Shown piece by piece: positions 51,136 to 60,261 of a stretch of 64,000 bases of DNA. Under the pieces are notes generated by a model. It worked only from the letters and a program-made list of their open reading frames with translations, was not told the DNA's origin and did no database searches. The position numbers and the translations under genes were made by a program. The DNA is taken from assembly GCA_045532295.1 (NCBI GenBank), contig JAZSFP010000022.1:19006-83005 (forward strand), read 5' to 3'. This DNA comes from UBA10677 sp045532295 (lineage in GTDB: Bacteria > Bacillota > Clostridia > Christensenellales > Pumilibacteraceae). The first letter of the stretch is position 1; every line of letters begins with the position of its first letter.

Positions 51136-54100
51136 ATGTACAAAAAGATAAACCCCGATATGAATTTCGTATCTCGCGAGGGAGAAGTGCTTGAGTTTTG
51201 GCAACAGAACGATATCTTCCGCAAAACGCTTGAACAGACTAAGGACGGCGAGGAGTTTTCCTTTTACGACGGACCTCCCACCGCTAACGGCAAGCCTCAC
51301 ATCGGACACGTTTTAACGCGCGTAATGAAGGACATTATTCCTCGTTTTAAGACGATGAAGGGTTTTCACGCTACGAGAAAAGCGGGCTGGGATACCCACG
51401 GTCTTCCCGTTGAACTTGAGGTTGAGAAAATCTTGGGTATGGACGGCAAGCAGGATATTGAAAAGTACGGTATCGAGCCTTTCATAAAGAAGTGTAAAGA
51501 GAGCGTATGGAAGTACACTACCGAGTGGAAAAAGATGAGCGACCGTCTTGGCTACTGGGTGGATATGGACAACCCCTATATCACTTACGACGACAACTTT
51601 ATCGAGTCTGAGTGGTGGTCGCTTAAGACGATTTTCGACAAGGGACTTATATATAAGGGACATAAAATCGTGCCTTACTGCCCACGCTGTGGAACGGCGC
51701 TTTCCTCTCACGAAGTAGCGCAAGGCTACAAGGACGTTGAGGAAAAGAGCGCGGTTGCTTGCTTTAAGATTAAGGGCAGGGATAACGCTTATATCTTGGC
51801 TTGGACGACTACGCCTTGGACGCTCCCCTCTAACGCGGCGCTTTGCTTTAACGCTAACTTCGACTACGCTGAAATTGCGGTGGAAGACAGAGTTTATATC
51901 ATTGCGAAAGAGCGTATTTCGGCTTACTTTAAGGAAGAGGAGTACACCCTTCTTTCCGTTAAGAAGGGCGAAGAGTACAAGGGCGTTTCCTACGAGCCTT
52001 TGTATGAAAATTACAGCGGAAAACAGAGAGCGCATATCGTCGTTTGCGACGACTACGTAACGATGGACGACGGTACGGGTATCGTTCATATCGCGCCTGC
52101 GTTTGGTGAAGACGACGCAAGAGTGGGAAGAGAGAACGATATTCCCTTTATCCAAATGGTTGACGACCGCGGTAATATGAAAGCGGACGCGCCTTTTGCC
52201 GGTACTTTCTGTAAAGACGCCGACAAACTTATCATTAAAGACCTTCGCGAGCGCGGATTACTTCTTTGCGCTCCCAACTATAACCACAGTTATCCTTTCT
52301 GCTGGCGTTGTGATACGCCCTTGCTTTACTACGCTCGTTCCACTTGGTTCATTTCTATGACCAAGGTTCGCGAAGAACTCGTAAAGAACAACCTTACGGT
52401 TAACTGGATGCCCGACTCAATCGGCAAAGGCAGAATGGGTAATTTCTTGGAAAACGTTATCGACTGGGGCTTATCCCGTGAGCGTTACTGGGGAACGCCG
52501 CTTCCCCTTTGGGTTTGCGACGACTGTGGCGAGATTAACGCAATAGGCTCGAAAGCGGAACTTAAAGAGCGTGGCGGTATCGAGGGCGATATCGAACTTC
52601 ACAAGCCCTACGTAGACGCGGTAACTTTACGCTGTCCCAAGTGCGGAGGCGTTATGCACCGTACTCCCGAGGTTATAGACTGCTGGTACGACTCGGGTTC
52701 TATGCCTTTCGCGCAACTCCATTACCCGTTTGAAAATAAGGAACTCTTTGAAAAGACCTTCCCCGCGCAGTTCATTTCCGAGGCGGTTGACCAAACGAGA
52801 GGCTGGTTCTACACGCTTTTGGCAATTTCCACCTTGCTCTTTAACAAAGCGCCTTTCCGTAACTGTATCGTGCTTGGTCACGTGAACGACAAGAACGGCA
52901 TTAAGATGAGTAAGCACAAGGGCAACGTAGTTGACCCGTGGACCGTACTTGACAAGCAGGGCGCGGACGCGGTTAGATGGTATTTCTACACCGGTTCTCA
53001 GCCTTGGATTCCTTCGCGTTTCTACGAAGAGGCGGTTAGCGAAGTACAGAGAAAATTCCTCGGCACGCTGTTTAACACCTATTCGTTCTACGTGCTTTAC
53101 GCCGAGATTGACAAGTTCGACCCCACCAAGTACAATCTTGACGATTGCGCGCTTTCCACTATGGATAAGTGGGTTTTGTCCGCGCTTAACACCCTCGTTA
53201 AGCACACCGACGAGAACTTAGAAAAGTACGCCATTACCGAGAGCGCGAGAGAGATAGCGGAGTTCGTGGACACGCTCTCTAACTGGTACGTTCGTCGTTG
53301 CCGTGAGCGTTACTGGGGAAGTGAAATGACGGAGGATAAGGTATCGGCGTATATGACGCTTTACACCGTACTTGAAACGCTTTCCCGTCTTCTTGCTCCC
53401 TATATCCCCTTCGTAACCGAAGAGATTTATCAAAATATCGTTCGCTCGGTAGACAAGAGCGCGCCCCTTTCGGTGCATCTTTGCTCTTTCCCCGAGGTTA
53501 ACGAAAAGTATATCGACGCTGAACTTGAAGAGGGTATGAAAACGGCGGAGAGCGCGGTCGTACTCGGTCGTTCGGCGAGAAATTCCGCGATAATTAAGAA
53601 CCGTCAGCCCCTTAGAAAGATTATTCTTTGCGGAAACGGCGTGTCCTCGCTTACCCCCGAACTTTTGGAGGTTATCCGCGACGAACTCAATATTAAGGAA
53701 ATCGAGTCGGTAGTAGACGCAGGCTCGTACGTTTCCTACGAGGTTAAACCTCAACTTCGTACCCTTGGTCCTAAGTACGGCAAACGCCTTGGCGCGATTA
53801 GAGAGCATCTTTCCAAGAACGCTCAAAAGATCGTGGAGACTTTAAGAGAGAGCGAAGTTTATACCGCCGATATCGACGGCGAAGTTTCGCTTACTCGCGA
53901 CGACCTTCTCATTTCCGTAATCAACAAGGAAGGTTTCTCCGTTCAGTCCGATAACGGTATAACGGTAATTCTTGACACCACGCTTGACGAGGCGCTCGTT
54001 AAAGAGGGGCTTATGCGTGAAATCGTGTCCAAAATCCAGAATATGCGTAAGGATAGCGGACTTGAGGTTACCGACCATATTCGTCTTTATATCGAAGGCG

Positions 54101-54252
54101 ACGCGGACATTGCCGAGGTTCTTGCTCTTTACGGCAAGGATATTTGCTCCGACACTTTAGCGGACGAGTTTATTATGGGTAGCGCGCCCGAGACTGCCGA
54201 GAAGAGCGAAGTAAACGGCAAAGAGATTAAGATTGCCGTAGAGAAAATATGA
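51136..54252 (+). CDS. ileS: Isoleucyl-tRNA synthetase
   Basis: A class I synthetase, 1038 residues, of the long type (IleS2-like length). HIGH is KPHIGHVLTR (about 54-58) and KMSKS appears as IKMSKHKGNVVDP (about 595). The CP1 editing domain (WTTTPWTLPSN) is present. Zinc-type CPRCG and CDDCG...CPKCGG pairs occur. The stop is TGA overlapping the next gene's ATG. taggag site; it has an SRP-linked leader. Confidence 0.96.
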   Translation: MYKKINPDMNFVSREGEVLEFWQQNDIFRKTLEQTKDGEEFSFYDGPPTANGKPHIGHVLTRVMKDIIPRFKTMKGFHATRKAGWDTHGLPVELEVEKILGMDGKQDIEKYGIEPFIKKCKESVWKYTTEWKKMSDRLGYWVDMDNPYITYDDNFIESEWWSLKTIFDKGLIYKGHKIVPYCPRCGTALSSHEVAQGYKDVEEKSAVACFKIKGRDNAYILAWTTTPWTLPSNAALCFNANFDYAEIAVEDRVYIIAKERISAYFKEEEYTLLSVKKGEEYKGVSYEPLYENYSGKQRAHIVVCDDYVTMDDGTGIVHIAPAFGEDDARVGRENDIPFIQMVDDRGNMKADAPFAGTFCKDADKLIIKDLRERGLLLCAPNYNHSYPFCWRCDTPLLYYARSTWFISMTKVREELVKNNLTVNWMPDSIGKGRMGNFLENVIDWGLSRERYWGTPLPLWVCDDCGEINAIGSKAELKERGGIEGDIELHKPYVDAVTLRCPKCGGVMHRTPEVIDCWYDSGSMPFAQLHYPFENKELFEKTFPAQFISEAVDQTRGWFYTLLAISTLLFNKAPFRNCIVLGHVNDKNGIKMSKHKGNVVDPWTVLDKQGADAVRWYFYTGSQPWIPSRFYEEAVSEVQRKFLGTLFNTYSFYVLYAEIDKFDPTKYNLDDCALSTMDKWVLSALNTLVKHTDENLEKYAITESAREIAEFVDTLSNWYVRRCRERYWGSEMTEDKVSAYMTLYTVLETLSRLLAPYIPFVTEEIYQNIVRSVDKSAPLSVHLCSFPEVNEKYIDAELEEGMKTAESAVVLGRSARNSAIIKNRQPLRKIILCGNGVSSLTPELLEVIRDELNIKEIESVVDAGSYVSYEVKPQLRTLGPKYGKRLGAIREHLSKNAQKIVETLRESEVYTADIDGEVSLTRDDLLISVINKEGFSVQSDNGITVILDTTLDEALVKEGLMREIVSKIQNMRKDSGLEVTDHIRLYIEGDADIAEVLALYGKDICSDTLADEFIMGSAPETAEKSEVNGKEIKIAVEKI

Positions 54253-55112
54253 TTGCGAACGACTGGAAAGACTACGAAATAATAGCCTGTGGCGGAGGCG
54301 AAAAACTTGAGCGTTGGGGAGATGTTTACCTTCTTCGTCCCGACCCTCAAGCCATTTGGCAAGCGCCTTTTGACCTTGCCTCCTATAAAAAACTCAACGC
54401 GCGCTATCTTCGTTCGAGCGACGGCGGAGGACGGTGGGAGACTTACCGCCCCTTCCCTAAAGAGTGGACGGTTAGTTGGCGCGACTGCAAGTTTTTAATC
54501 AAGCCTATGGGCTTTAAGCACACCGGACTTTTCCCCGAGCAAGCGTATAACTGGGCTAAAATGGGCGATATCTGTCGCAAGAGCGATAAAAGATTGACCG
54601 TTTTGAACCTCTTTGGCTATACGGGAGGAGCGAGCGTGGCGCTTGCAAAGAGCGGAGCGTTCGTAACGCACGTGGACGCTGCGAAGGGTATGGTGGATAG
54701 ATGCAAGCAAAACGCGCAAATTTCTTCCGCCTCCCCCGATAGTATCCGTTATATAGTTGACGACTGCAAAAAGTTCGTTTTGCGCGAGATTAAGCGTGGC
54801 AAGAAGTATAACGCGGTGCTTATGGACCCGCCCTCTTACGGCAGAGGTCCGAGCGGAGAGACTTGGAAAATTGAGGACAGTTTGTTTGAACTCGTTTCCC
54901 TCGTTAAAGAGGTTATCGACGAGCCTGAGTTTTTCCTCATAAACAGTTACACGACGGGGCTTCAGCCTACCGTTATAAAGAATATGCTTTCGCTCACGAT
55001 GAACGGCGAGGGCGGAAAGGTGGAGGCGTACGAACTCAATCTTCCCGTAACGGACGAGAGTAAAGGAAAAATCGAACTTCCCTGCGGTTGTAGTGGAATT
55101 TGGACGAAATAA
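54249..55112 (+). CDS. Class I SAM-dependent rRNA methyltransferase (RlmI-like)
   Basis: A 287-residue protein. The Rossmann SAM motif is VLNLFGYTGGASVALAKSGA, VTHVDAAKGMVD follows, and the catalytic motif is LMDPPSYGRG. It resembles RlmI/RlmK-type 23S cytosine-5 or guanine methyltransferases, lacking an N-terminal PUA domain. The exact target is unknown. It overlaps ileS by 4 nt (ATGA). Confidence 0.87.
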   Translation: MIANDWKDYEIIACGGGEKLERWGDVYLLRPDPQAIWQAPFDLASYKKLNARYLRSSDGGGRWETYRPFPKEWTVSWRDCKFLIKPMGFKHTGLFPEQAYNWAKMGDICRKSDKRLTVLNLFGYTGGASVALAKSGAFVTHVDAAKGMVDRCKQNAQISSASPDSIRYIVDDCKKFVLREIKRGKKYNAVLMDPPSYGRGPSGETWKIEDSLFELVSLVKEVIDEPEFFLINSYTTGLQPTVIKNMLSLTMNGEGGKVEAYELNLPVTDESKGKIELPCGCSGIWTK

Positions 55113-55120
55113 GGAGAGTT

Positions 55121-55837
55121 ATGGAAAAGGAAAATCTTACAATTCTATACGAAGACAACCATCTTCTCGTCGTACTCAAAGAGCAAAATATTCCCACGCA
55201 GGCGGACAAATCTGGCGACGACGACCTTTTGAGCAAGGTTAAACGCTACGTTAAAAACACTTACGACAAGCCCGGCGAGGCGTTCGTGGGGCTTGTGCAC
55301 CGTCTTGACCGCCCAACCGGTGGAGTAATGGTGTTTGCTAAAACCTCGAAATGCGCGTCAAGACTTGCCGAGCAACTCAAAGACGGCTCTTTCCAAAAGA
55401 AGTATTTAGCGGTAGTAGTGGGTACGCCTAAGAATAGACAGGGCAGGCTCGTTAACTATCTTTTAAAAGACGAGAAGAACAATATCGTCAAAGCCGTTCC
55501 CGCGCTTATCGAGGGCGCGAAAAAGGCGGAACTTGACTATAAAGTAGTGGAAAGCACTTCCCAAGTATCGCTCGTTGACATTAAACTTTTGACGGGACGC
55601 TCACACCAAGCGCGCGTTCAGATGCAACAAATCGGCACGCCCATTTTCGGCGACGTCAGATACGGCGGAGATACGCTTGCTAAAGGTCATAACCTCGCGC
55701 TTTGGGCTTACGAACTTAGGTTCTATCACCCCACTACGAAGATGCCGATGGTGTTCGTAGCCGAGCCTCCTACCGAGAAAATTCCTTGGAAGTTTTTCAA
55801 TATTTCTAAGTTTGTTAACCTCGTTGCGCCGAGATAA
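55121..55837 (+). CDS. RluA-family pseudouridine synthase
   Basis: A 238-residue protein. The catalytic Asp motif is VHRLDRPTGGVMVFAKT, followed by KKYLAVVVG and LLTGRSHQARVQM. No S4 domain; it is similar in size to YlyB/RluD-core proteins that modify 23S rRNA or tRNA. The ATG at 55121 follows aaggag. It starts 8 nt after the rRNA methyltransferase, so the pair likely modifies rRNA together. Confidence 0.9.
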   Translation: MEKENLTILYEDNHLLVVLKEQNIPTQADKSGDDDLLSKVKRYVKNTYDKPGEAFVGLVHRLDRPTGGVMVFAKTSKCASRLAEQLKDGSFQKKYLAVVVGTPKNRQGRLVNYLLKDEKNNIVKAVPALIEGAKKAELDYKVVESTSQVSLVDIKLLTGRSHQARVQMQQIGTPIFGDVRYGGDTLAKGHNLALWAYELRFYHPTTKMPMVFVAEPPTEKIPWKFFNISKFVNLVAPR

Positions 55838-55894
55838 AAAGTCGCAAAAAAACGATACCGTATTAAGAAAATCTAACCAAATAAGGAGAACGAT

Positions 55895-57412
55895 ATGTTA
55901 ATTTATTCGCAAATTGAACAACTGTTACAGTACGCTCAAGCACACCTTTTGCTTGATGAAATGGACACTATTTACACTCGCAATAAACTTCTTACTCTTC
56001 TTAAACTTGAAGACTACGTGGAGTACGAAGTGGATATCGACGCTATTGAAGAGATGACTTGTCCCGACGAAGTTCTTAACCCCATCGTTGACTACGCAAT
56101 CGCAAACGGAATTATTACCGAGGACGACAGAGAAGAGTTTGGCGACAGAGTTATGGACACCGTTTCCCTTCGCCCCTCGCAAATCGTTGAAATGTTTGAA
56201 AACCTCCACGGCAGAAACTCGGCGAAGGCTTTCGACTGGCTCAACGACTACGGCGTAAAGAACGATTATATTAAGGCTACCAAGATTGCAAGAAACAAGC
56301 ACTGGGAGGCAAAGTCGACCAAGGGCAAACTTGAAATCACCATTAACCTTTCAAAGCCCGAAAAGAGCAACAAGGACACCGCTAAACTTCTCAAAACGAA
56401 GTCCTCTTCCTATCCTTCGTGTATGATTTGCAAGGACAACGTGGGTTTTGCAGGACACGGCGTATTCCGTCAAACGCTCAGAACTATCCCCCTTACGCTT
56501 GGTGGCGAAGAGTGGTTCTGGCAGTTCTCTCCCTACGCGTACTTTAACCAGCACGGTATCGCAATCAACGGCGAGCATACTCCTATGAAGGTTATTCCCG
56601 CAACGGTAGTTAAACTTCTCGACTTCGTTGATTACGCGCCCGCGTACTTTATCGGTTGCAACGCCGCTCTTCCTATCGTAGGCGGTTCAATCCTTACCCA
56701 CGACCATTTCCAAGGCGGACTTAAACAACTTCCTATGCACAAAGCGCCCGACCTTATTAAGTTTAAGCACGCCGATTACCCCTACGTAGACACCACTATC
56801 GTTGACTGGTACAACTCCGTTATTCGTCTTACCTCAGATAACCGCAAAACGCTCGCAGAATACGCCGGCAAGATTATCGAGGCTTGGAAAGCGTACAGCG
56901 ACGAGAGCGTAGATATTATCGCTAACGACGGCGAACAGCACAACGCTATCACGCCTATCGCAAGAAAGAGCGCGAACGGAAAGTATATCGTGGAACTTAT
57001 TCTTCGTAACAACTGCACTTCTGAGCAGTACCCCGACGGAATTTACCACGTGCATCCCCAAAACCAAAACATCAAGAGCGAGGCAATCGGTCTTATCGAG
57101 GCAATGGGCTTGTTTATTCTTCCCGGTAGACTTGACCGTCAACTCAAGGAAGTGGAGAAGTATCTTACCAAAGAGGTTAAGTACAACCGCTCCGCTCTTG
57201 CAGACGATATGAAAATCCACGCAGATATGATTGAGCGTCTTATGAAAGAGAACCCCAAATGCACCGTAGCGGAAGCGCCTCTCGTAATTAAGGACGAGGT
57301 TAACCGCGTTTGCGAGGACATTTTGGATAACACTGCGGTATTCAAGAAAGACGAGAAGGGCTTTGAGGCGTTCGAGAAATTCCTCAACAGCGTAGGCATT
57401 TACAGAAAGTAA
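55895..57412 (+). CDS. galT: UDP-glucose-hexose-1-phosphate uridylyltransferase (Firmicutes type)
   Basis: A Leloir-pathway enzyme exchanging UMP between glucose-1-P and galactose-1-P. At 505 residues it matches the class II GalT of Firmicutes. Visible are GHGVFRQTLRTIPL, the NQHGI segment and THDHFQGG with the catalytic/metal His residues. It has an aaggag site. It links the GH42 galactosidase to central metabolism; galK and galE are not in the window. Confidence 0.95.
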   Translation: MLIYSQIEQLLQYAQAHLLLDEMDTIYTRNKLLTLLKLEDYVEYEVDIDAIEEMTCPDEVLNPIVDYAIANGIITEDDREEFGDRVMDTVSLRPSQIVEMFENLHGRNSAKAFDWLNDYGVKNDYIKATKIARNKHWEAKSTKGKLEITINLSKPEKSNKDTAKLLKTKSSSYPSCMICKDNVGFAGHGVFRQTLRTIPLTLGGEEWFWQFSPYAYFNQHGIAINGEHTPMKVIPATVVKLLDFVDYAPAYFIGCNAALPIVGGSILTHDHFQGGLKQLPMHKAPDLIKFKHADYPYVDTTIVDWYNSVIRLTSDNRKTLAEYAGKIIEAWKAYSDESVDIIANDGEQHNAITPIARKSANGKYIVELILRNNCTSEQYPDGIYHVHPQNQNIKSEAIGLIEAMGLFILPGRLDRQLKEVEKYLTKEVKYNRSALADDMKIHADMIERLMKENPKCTVAEAPLVIKDEVNRVCEDILDNTAVFKKDEKGFEAFEKFLNSVGIYRK

Positions 57413-57420
57413 TCAACAGA

Positions 57421-57450
57421 AAGCGTACGGAAAACCGTACGCTTTTTTTA
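57421..57450 (+). terminator. Intrinsic terminator after galT
   Basis: AAAGCGTACGG-AAAA-CCGTACGCTTT with further T residues. Confidence 0.93.
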
Positions 57451-57464
57451 CGCCTAAAAACGCT

Positions 57465-57493
57465 TGAAAAATTTTGAGAAATACTCTATAATA
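57465..57493 (+). promoter_or_regulatory. Promoter of the HAD/GH3 pair
   Basis: TTGAAA (57465-57470), 17 bp, TATAAT (57488-57493). Confidence 0.82.
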
Positions 57494-57525
57494 TACATAG
57501 ATATGAAAAACTTAACGAGGGAAAG

Positions 57526-58365
57526 ATGGAACTAAAGGATTTTGCTAAGAGAAAAGATTATTTAGTGTGCGTCGACAGTGACGGTTGCGCTATGGACACT
57601 ATGGATATTAAGCATTTTAAATGCTTTGGTCCGTGTATGGTGGACGAGTGGGGGCTAAAGGCGTTTGAAGAGCAAATCCTTACGCGCTGGAACGAGATAA
57701 ACCTCTATTCGCTAACGCGCGGAATAAATCGCTTTAAAGGGCTTGCGCTCGCTCTATCAGAGATAAACGAGAGGTTTACCAAGATTGACGGGATAGAGAT
57801 TTTATGCGAGTGGGCGGAGAGCGCTAAAGAACTTTCAAACGGCGCGCTCGAGCGAGAAATTACGCAAAAAAACGCTACCGTATTAAAAAAAGCGTTATCT
57901 TGGAGCAAGGCGGTGAACGCTAAAATCAACGCTTTACCTGAAGAAGACAAGCGCGCGTACGAAGGGGTGAAAGAGGCTTTGACATTTGCCCACGGCTTTT
58001 GCGATATTGCAGTGGTTTCGTCCGCTAATCTTGACGCGGTAATTGAAGAGTGGGAAAAACGCGAACTTCTTCGTTGCGTGGATATCGTACTTGCGCAAAA
58101 CGCAGGAAGTAAGGCGTATTGCATATCCGAACTTTTGAAAAAGGGATACGATAGAGATAAAGTTTTAATGTGCGGAGACGCTCCGGGGGACTTGGACGCG
58201 TCCGTAAAAAACGGCGTTTCGTTCTTTCCTATCTTGGTTAAAAAGGAAAAGGAAAGTTGGCTTGAGTTTACTCGCGAGGGCGTTTTAAGGCTTTGCAAGG
58301 GGCAATACGCAGGCGAGTATCAAGAGAAGAAAAAGAGAGAATTTTTTGAAAATTTAAGTAAATAA
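57526..58365 (+). CDS. HAD-family hydrolase
   Basis: A 279-residue protein. Motif I is CVDSDGCAMDTM (Asp17, Asp19; Cys in place of the usual Thr/Ser after DxDG), motif II is AVVSSAN and motif IV is MCGDAPGDLDAS. A helical cap spans about 50-150. A sugar-phosphate phosphatase is likely given the GH3 gene 14 nt downstream, but the substrate is unknown. Confidence 0.85.
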   Translation: MELKDFAKRKDYLVCVDSDGCAMDTMDIKHFKCFGPCMVDEWGLKAFEEQILTRWNEINLYSLTRGINRFKGLALALSEINERFTKIDGIEILCEWAESAKELSNGALEREITQKNATVLKKALSWSKAVNAKINALPEEDKRAYEGVKEALTFAHGFCDIAVVSSANLDAVIEEWEKRELLRCVDIVLAQNAGSKAYCISELLKKGYDRDKVLMCGDAPGDLDASVKNGVSFFPILVKKEKESWLEFTREGVLRLCKGQYAGEYQEKKKREFFENLSK

Positions 58366-58379
58366 CGGTAAGGAGAAAA

Positions 58380-60149
58380 ATGAAAATGGTAGACTTAAAA
58401 GCAAAGCCGTATCGTTTATCTGACGAGGATATTAAGTGGGTAAACGATACTATCAGTGCAATGACGGACGAAGAGAAAGTGGGACAACTTTTCTTTCAAC
58501 TCACCGCAGGATTTGACGAGGCGTACCTTAAAAACCTCGTTGAAAAGTATCATCTTGGCGGATGCAGATACAACAATATGCCGGCAGGGGCGGTAATGCA
58601 ACAGAACTCAATTCTTCAACGCTATTCTAAAATCCCCCTCATAATAGCGTGCAACACTGAAAACGGAGGCGCAGGCGCTTGCTCGGACGGTACTTATATC
58701 GGTAGCGGAATTAAAATAGGCGCAACGGGAAACACCGATTACGCGTTCGCGCTTGGTAAGTATTCTAACGCCGAGGCGTCAGCGATAGGCTGTAATATGG
58801 CGTTCGCGCCCGTGTGCGATATTCATTATAACTGGCAAAACACGGAAATCGTAAGTAGAGCGTTTGGCTCTGACCCCGACAAAGTAGCGAAGATGAGCGT
58901 TGCGTACCTCAACGGCGCGCACGAGAACGAGGGTTTTGCTTGCGCCGCTAAGCACTTCCCCGGCAACGGCCACGACTTTAGAGACGCGCATATCGCTAAC
59001 AATATTAACCCGATGAACGAAGAAGAGTGGATGGCAAGTTACGGCAAGGTCTATAAGGCTCTATTCGACGAGGGGCTTGAGGCGGTTATGGGCGGTCATA
59101 TTATGATGCCTGCGTATATGCGCGAGGTTAAGCCCGAGATAGCGGACGAGGAAATGCTCCCCGCTACGCTCTGTCCCGAGATTATGAACGGACTACTTCG
59201 CGATAAACTCGGCTTTAACGGTATGGTCGTAACGGACGCAAGCCATATGGTAGCGATGACGGACAGGATGACGAGAGCGGAAATGCTCCCTGCCTCCATT
59301 AACGCAGGCTGTGATATGTTCCTTTTCTTCAACGACCCCGACGAAGACTTCGCTACGATGCTCTCTGCTTACAAGAGCGGTAAAATTAGTGAAGAGAGAA
59401 TAACCGAGGCGCTTACCCGTATCCTCGGACTTAAAGCAAAAATGGGCTTAAACAAGAAGAACTGCGCAGTGGCAAGTCCCGAAAATCTTAATACGGTTGG
59501 TAAAATTGAGCACAAAGAGGTAGCGGAAAAGATAAGCAAGGACTGTATCACGCTCGTTAAATATAAGGACGAAGGCGTTCTTCCGCTTACGCCCGAAAAG
59601 TATAAACGCGTTATGATAGTCTACGTTAAAGGCCCTGCAGGTCCTATGGACGCGCTTATTCAAATGGCGATGGGCGGTGGCGCGCAGAAAAATCCCGCCG
59701 AAGAACTCCGCGACCGCCTTATAGCGAAAGGCTTTGACGCGTTCATTTACGAAAGTCCGCTCGAAAAGATTAAAAAGCAAGTGGCGGCAGGCGAAAAGCC
59801 CTCGCTTAACCTCTACTTTGCAGGCAAGAACGCAATCGCCGACTTCGTTGCAGGTCAAGACCTCGTAATCACTCTTTGCGACGTGGCAAACGGCAGACCT
59901 GCGTTCGGTATGAGCAAGGGCGGTGGCGAAATTCCTTGGTACGTTTTTGAACTTCCCGTCGTCGCTATTAGCGTGAACGCTCCTACGATGCTCGCGGATA
60001 TTCCCCAAGTCCGTACCTATATCAACGCCTACGACTCTAAGCCCTCCACCCTCGACGCCCTCGTCGATAACTTAACTAAAGGCAAGGACGCTTTCAAAGG
60101 CGAAGACCCTATCGACAGTTTCTGCGGTCTTTGGGACGCTAAAATATAA
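58380..60149 (+). CDS. Glycoside hydrolase family 3 N-terminal-domain protein
   Basis: A 589-residue TIM-barrel glycosidase. AKHFPGNGHDFRDAH matches the NagZ-type catalytic His/Asp loop, and the nucleophile Asp is in GMVVTDASHM. Residues about 385-589 form a GH3 C-terminal-like alpha/beta domain. No signal peptide, so probably an intracellular beta-N-acetylhexosaminidase or beta-glucosidase. The last 20 bp are repeated after the first esterase (61575-61594). Confidence 0.88.
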   Translation: MKMVDLKAKPYRLSDEDIKWVNDTISAMTDEEKVGQLFFQLTAGFDEAYLKNLVEKYHLGGCRYNNMPAGAVMQQNSILQRYSKIPLIIACNTENGGAGACSDGTYIGSGIKIGATGNTDYAFALGKYSNAEASAIGCNMAFAPVCDIHYNWQNTEIVSRAFGSDPDKVAKMSVAYLNGAHENEGFACAAKHFPGNGHDFRDAHIANNINPMNEEEWMASYGKVYKALFDEGLEAVMGGHIMMPAYMREVKPEIADEEMLPATLCPEIMNGLLRDKLGFNGMVVTDASHMVAMTDRMTRAEMLPASINAGCDMFLFFNDPDEDFATMLSAYKSGKISEERITEALTRILGLKAKMGLNKKNCAVASPENLNTVGKIEHKEVAEKISKDCITLVKYKDEGVLPLTPEKYKRVMIVYVKGPAGPMDALIQMAMGGGAQKNPAEELRDRLIAKGFDAFIYESPLEKIKKQVAAGEKPSLNLYFAGKNAIADFVAGQDLVITLCDVANGRPAFGMSKGGGEIPWYVFELPVVAISVNAPTMLADIPQVRTYINAYDSKPSTLDALVDNLTKGKDAFKGEDPIDSFCGLWDAKI

Positions 60150-60161
60150 CATTTAAAGAAT

Positions 60162-60190
60162 AGCGTTTTTGGTATTATACCGAAAACGCT
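60162..60190 (+). terminator. Inverted repeat after the GH3 gene
   Basis: 13-nt arms AGCGTTTTTGGTA and TACCGAAAACGCT with a 3-nt loop and no T tract; it abuts the next promoter. Possibly a weak terminator or an operator. Confidence 0.55.
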
Positions 60191-60218
60191 TGACTTTGCT
60201 AATTCAATATTGTATAAT
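60190..60218 (+). promoter_or_regulatory. Promoter of esterase copy 1
   Basis: TTGACT (60190-60195), 17 bp, TATAAT (60213-60218). The spacer shares ACTTTGCT-AATTC with the promoter of copy 2. Confidence 0.85.
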
Positions 60219-60261
60219 GTAAAAAAATAATAAAGGAGAAAATATAGCAATGGAGAAAAAA

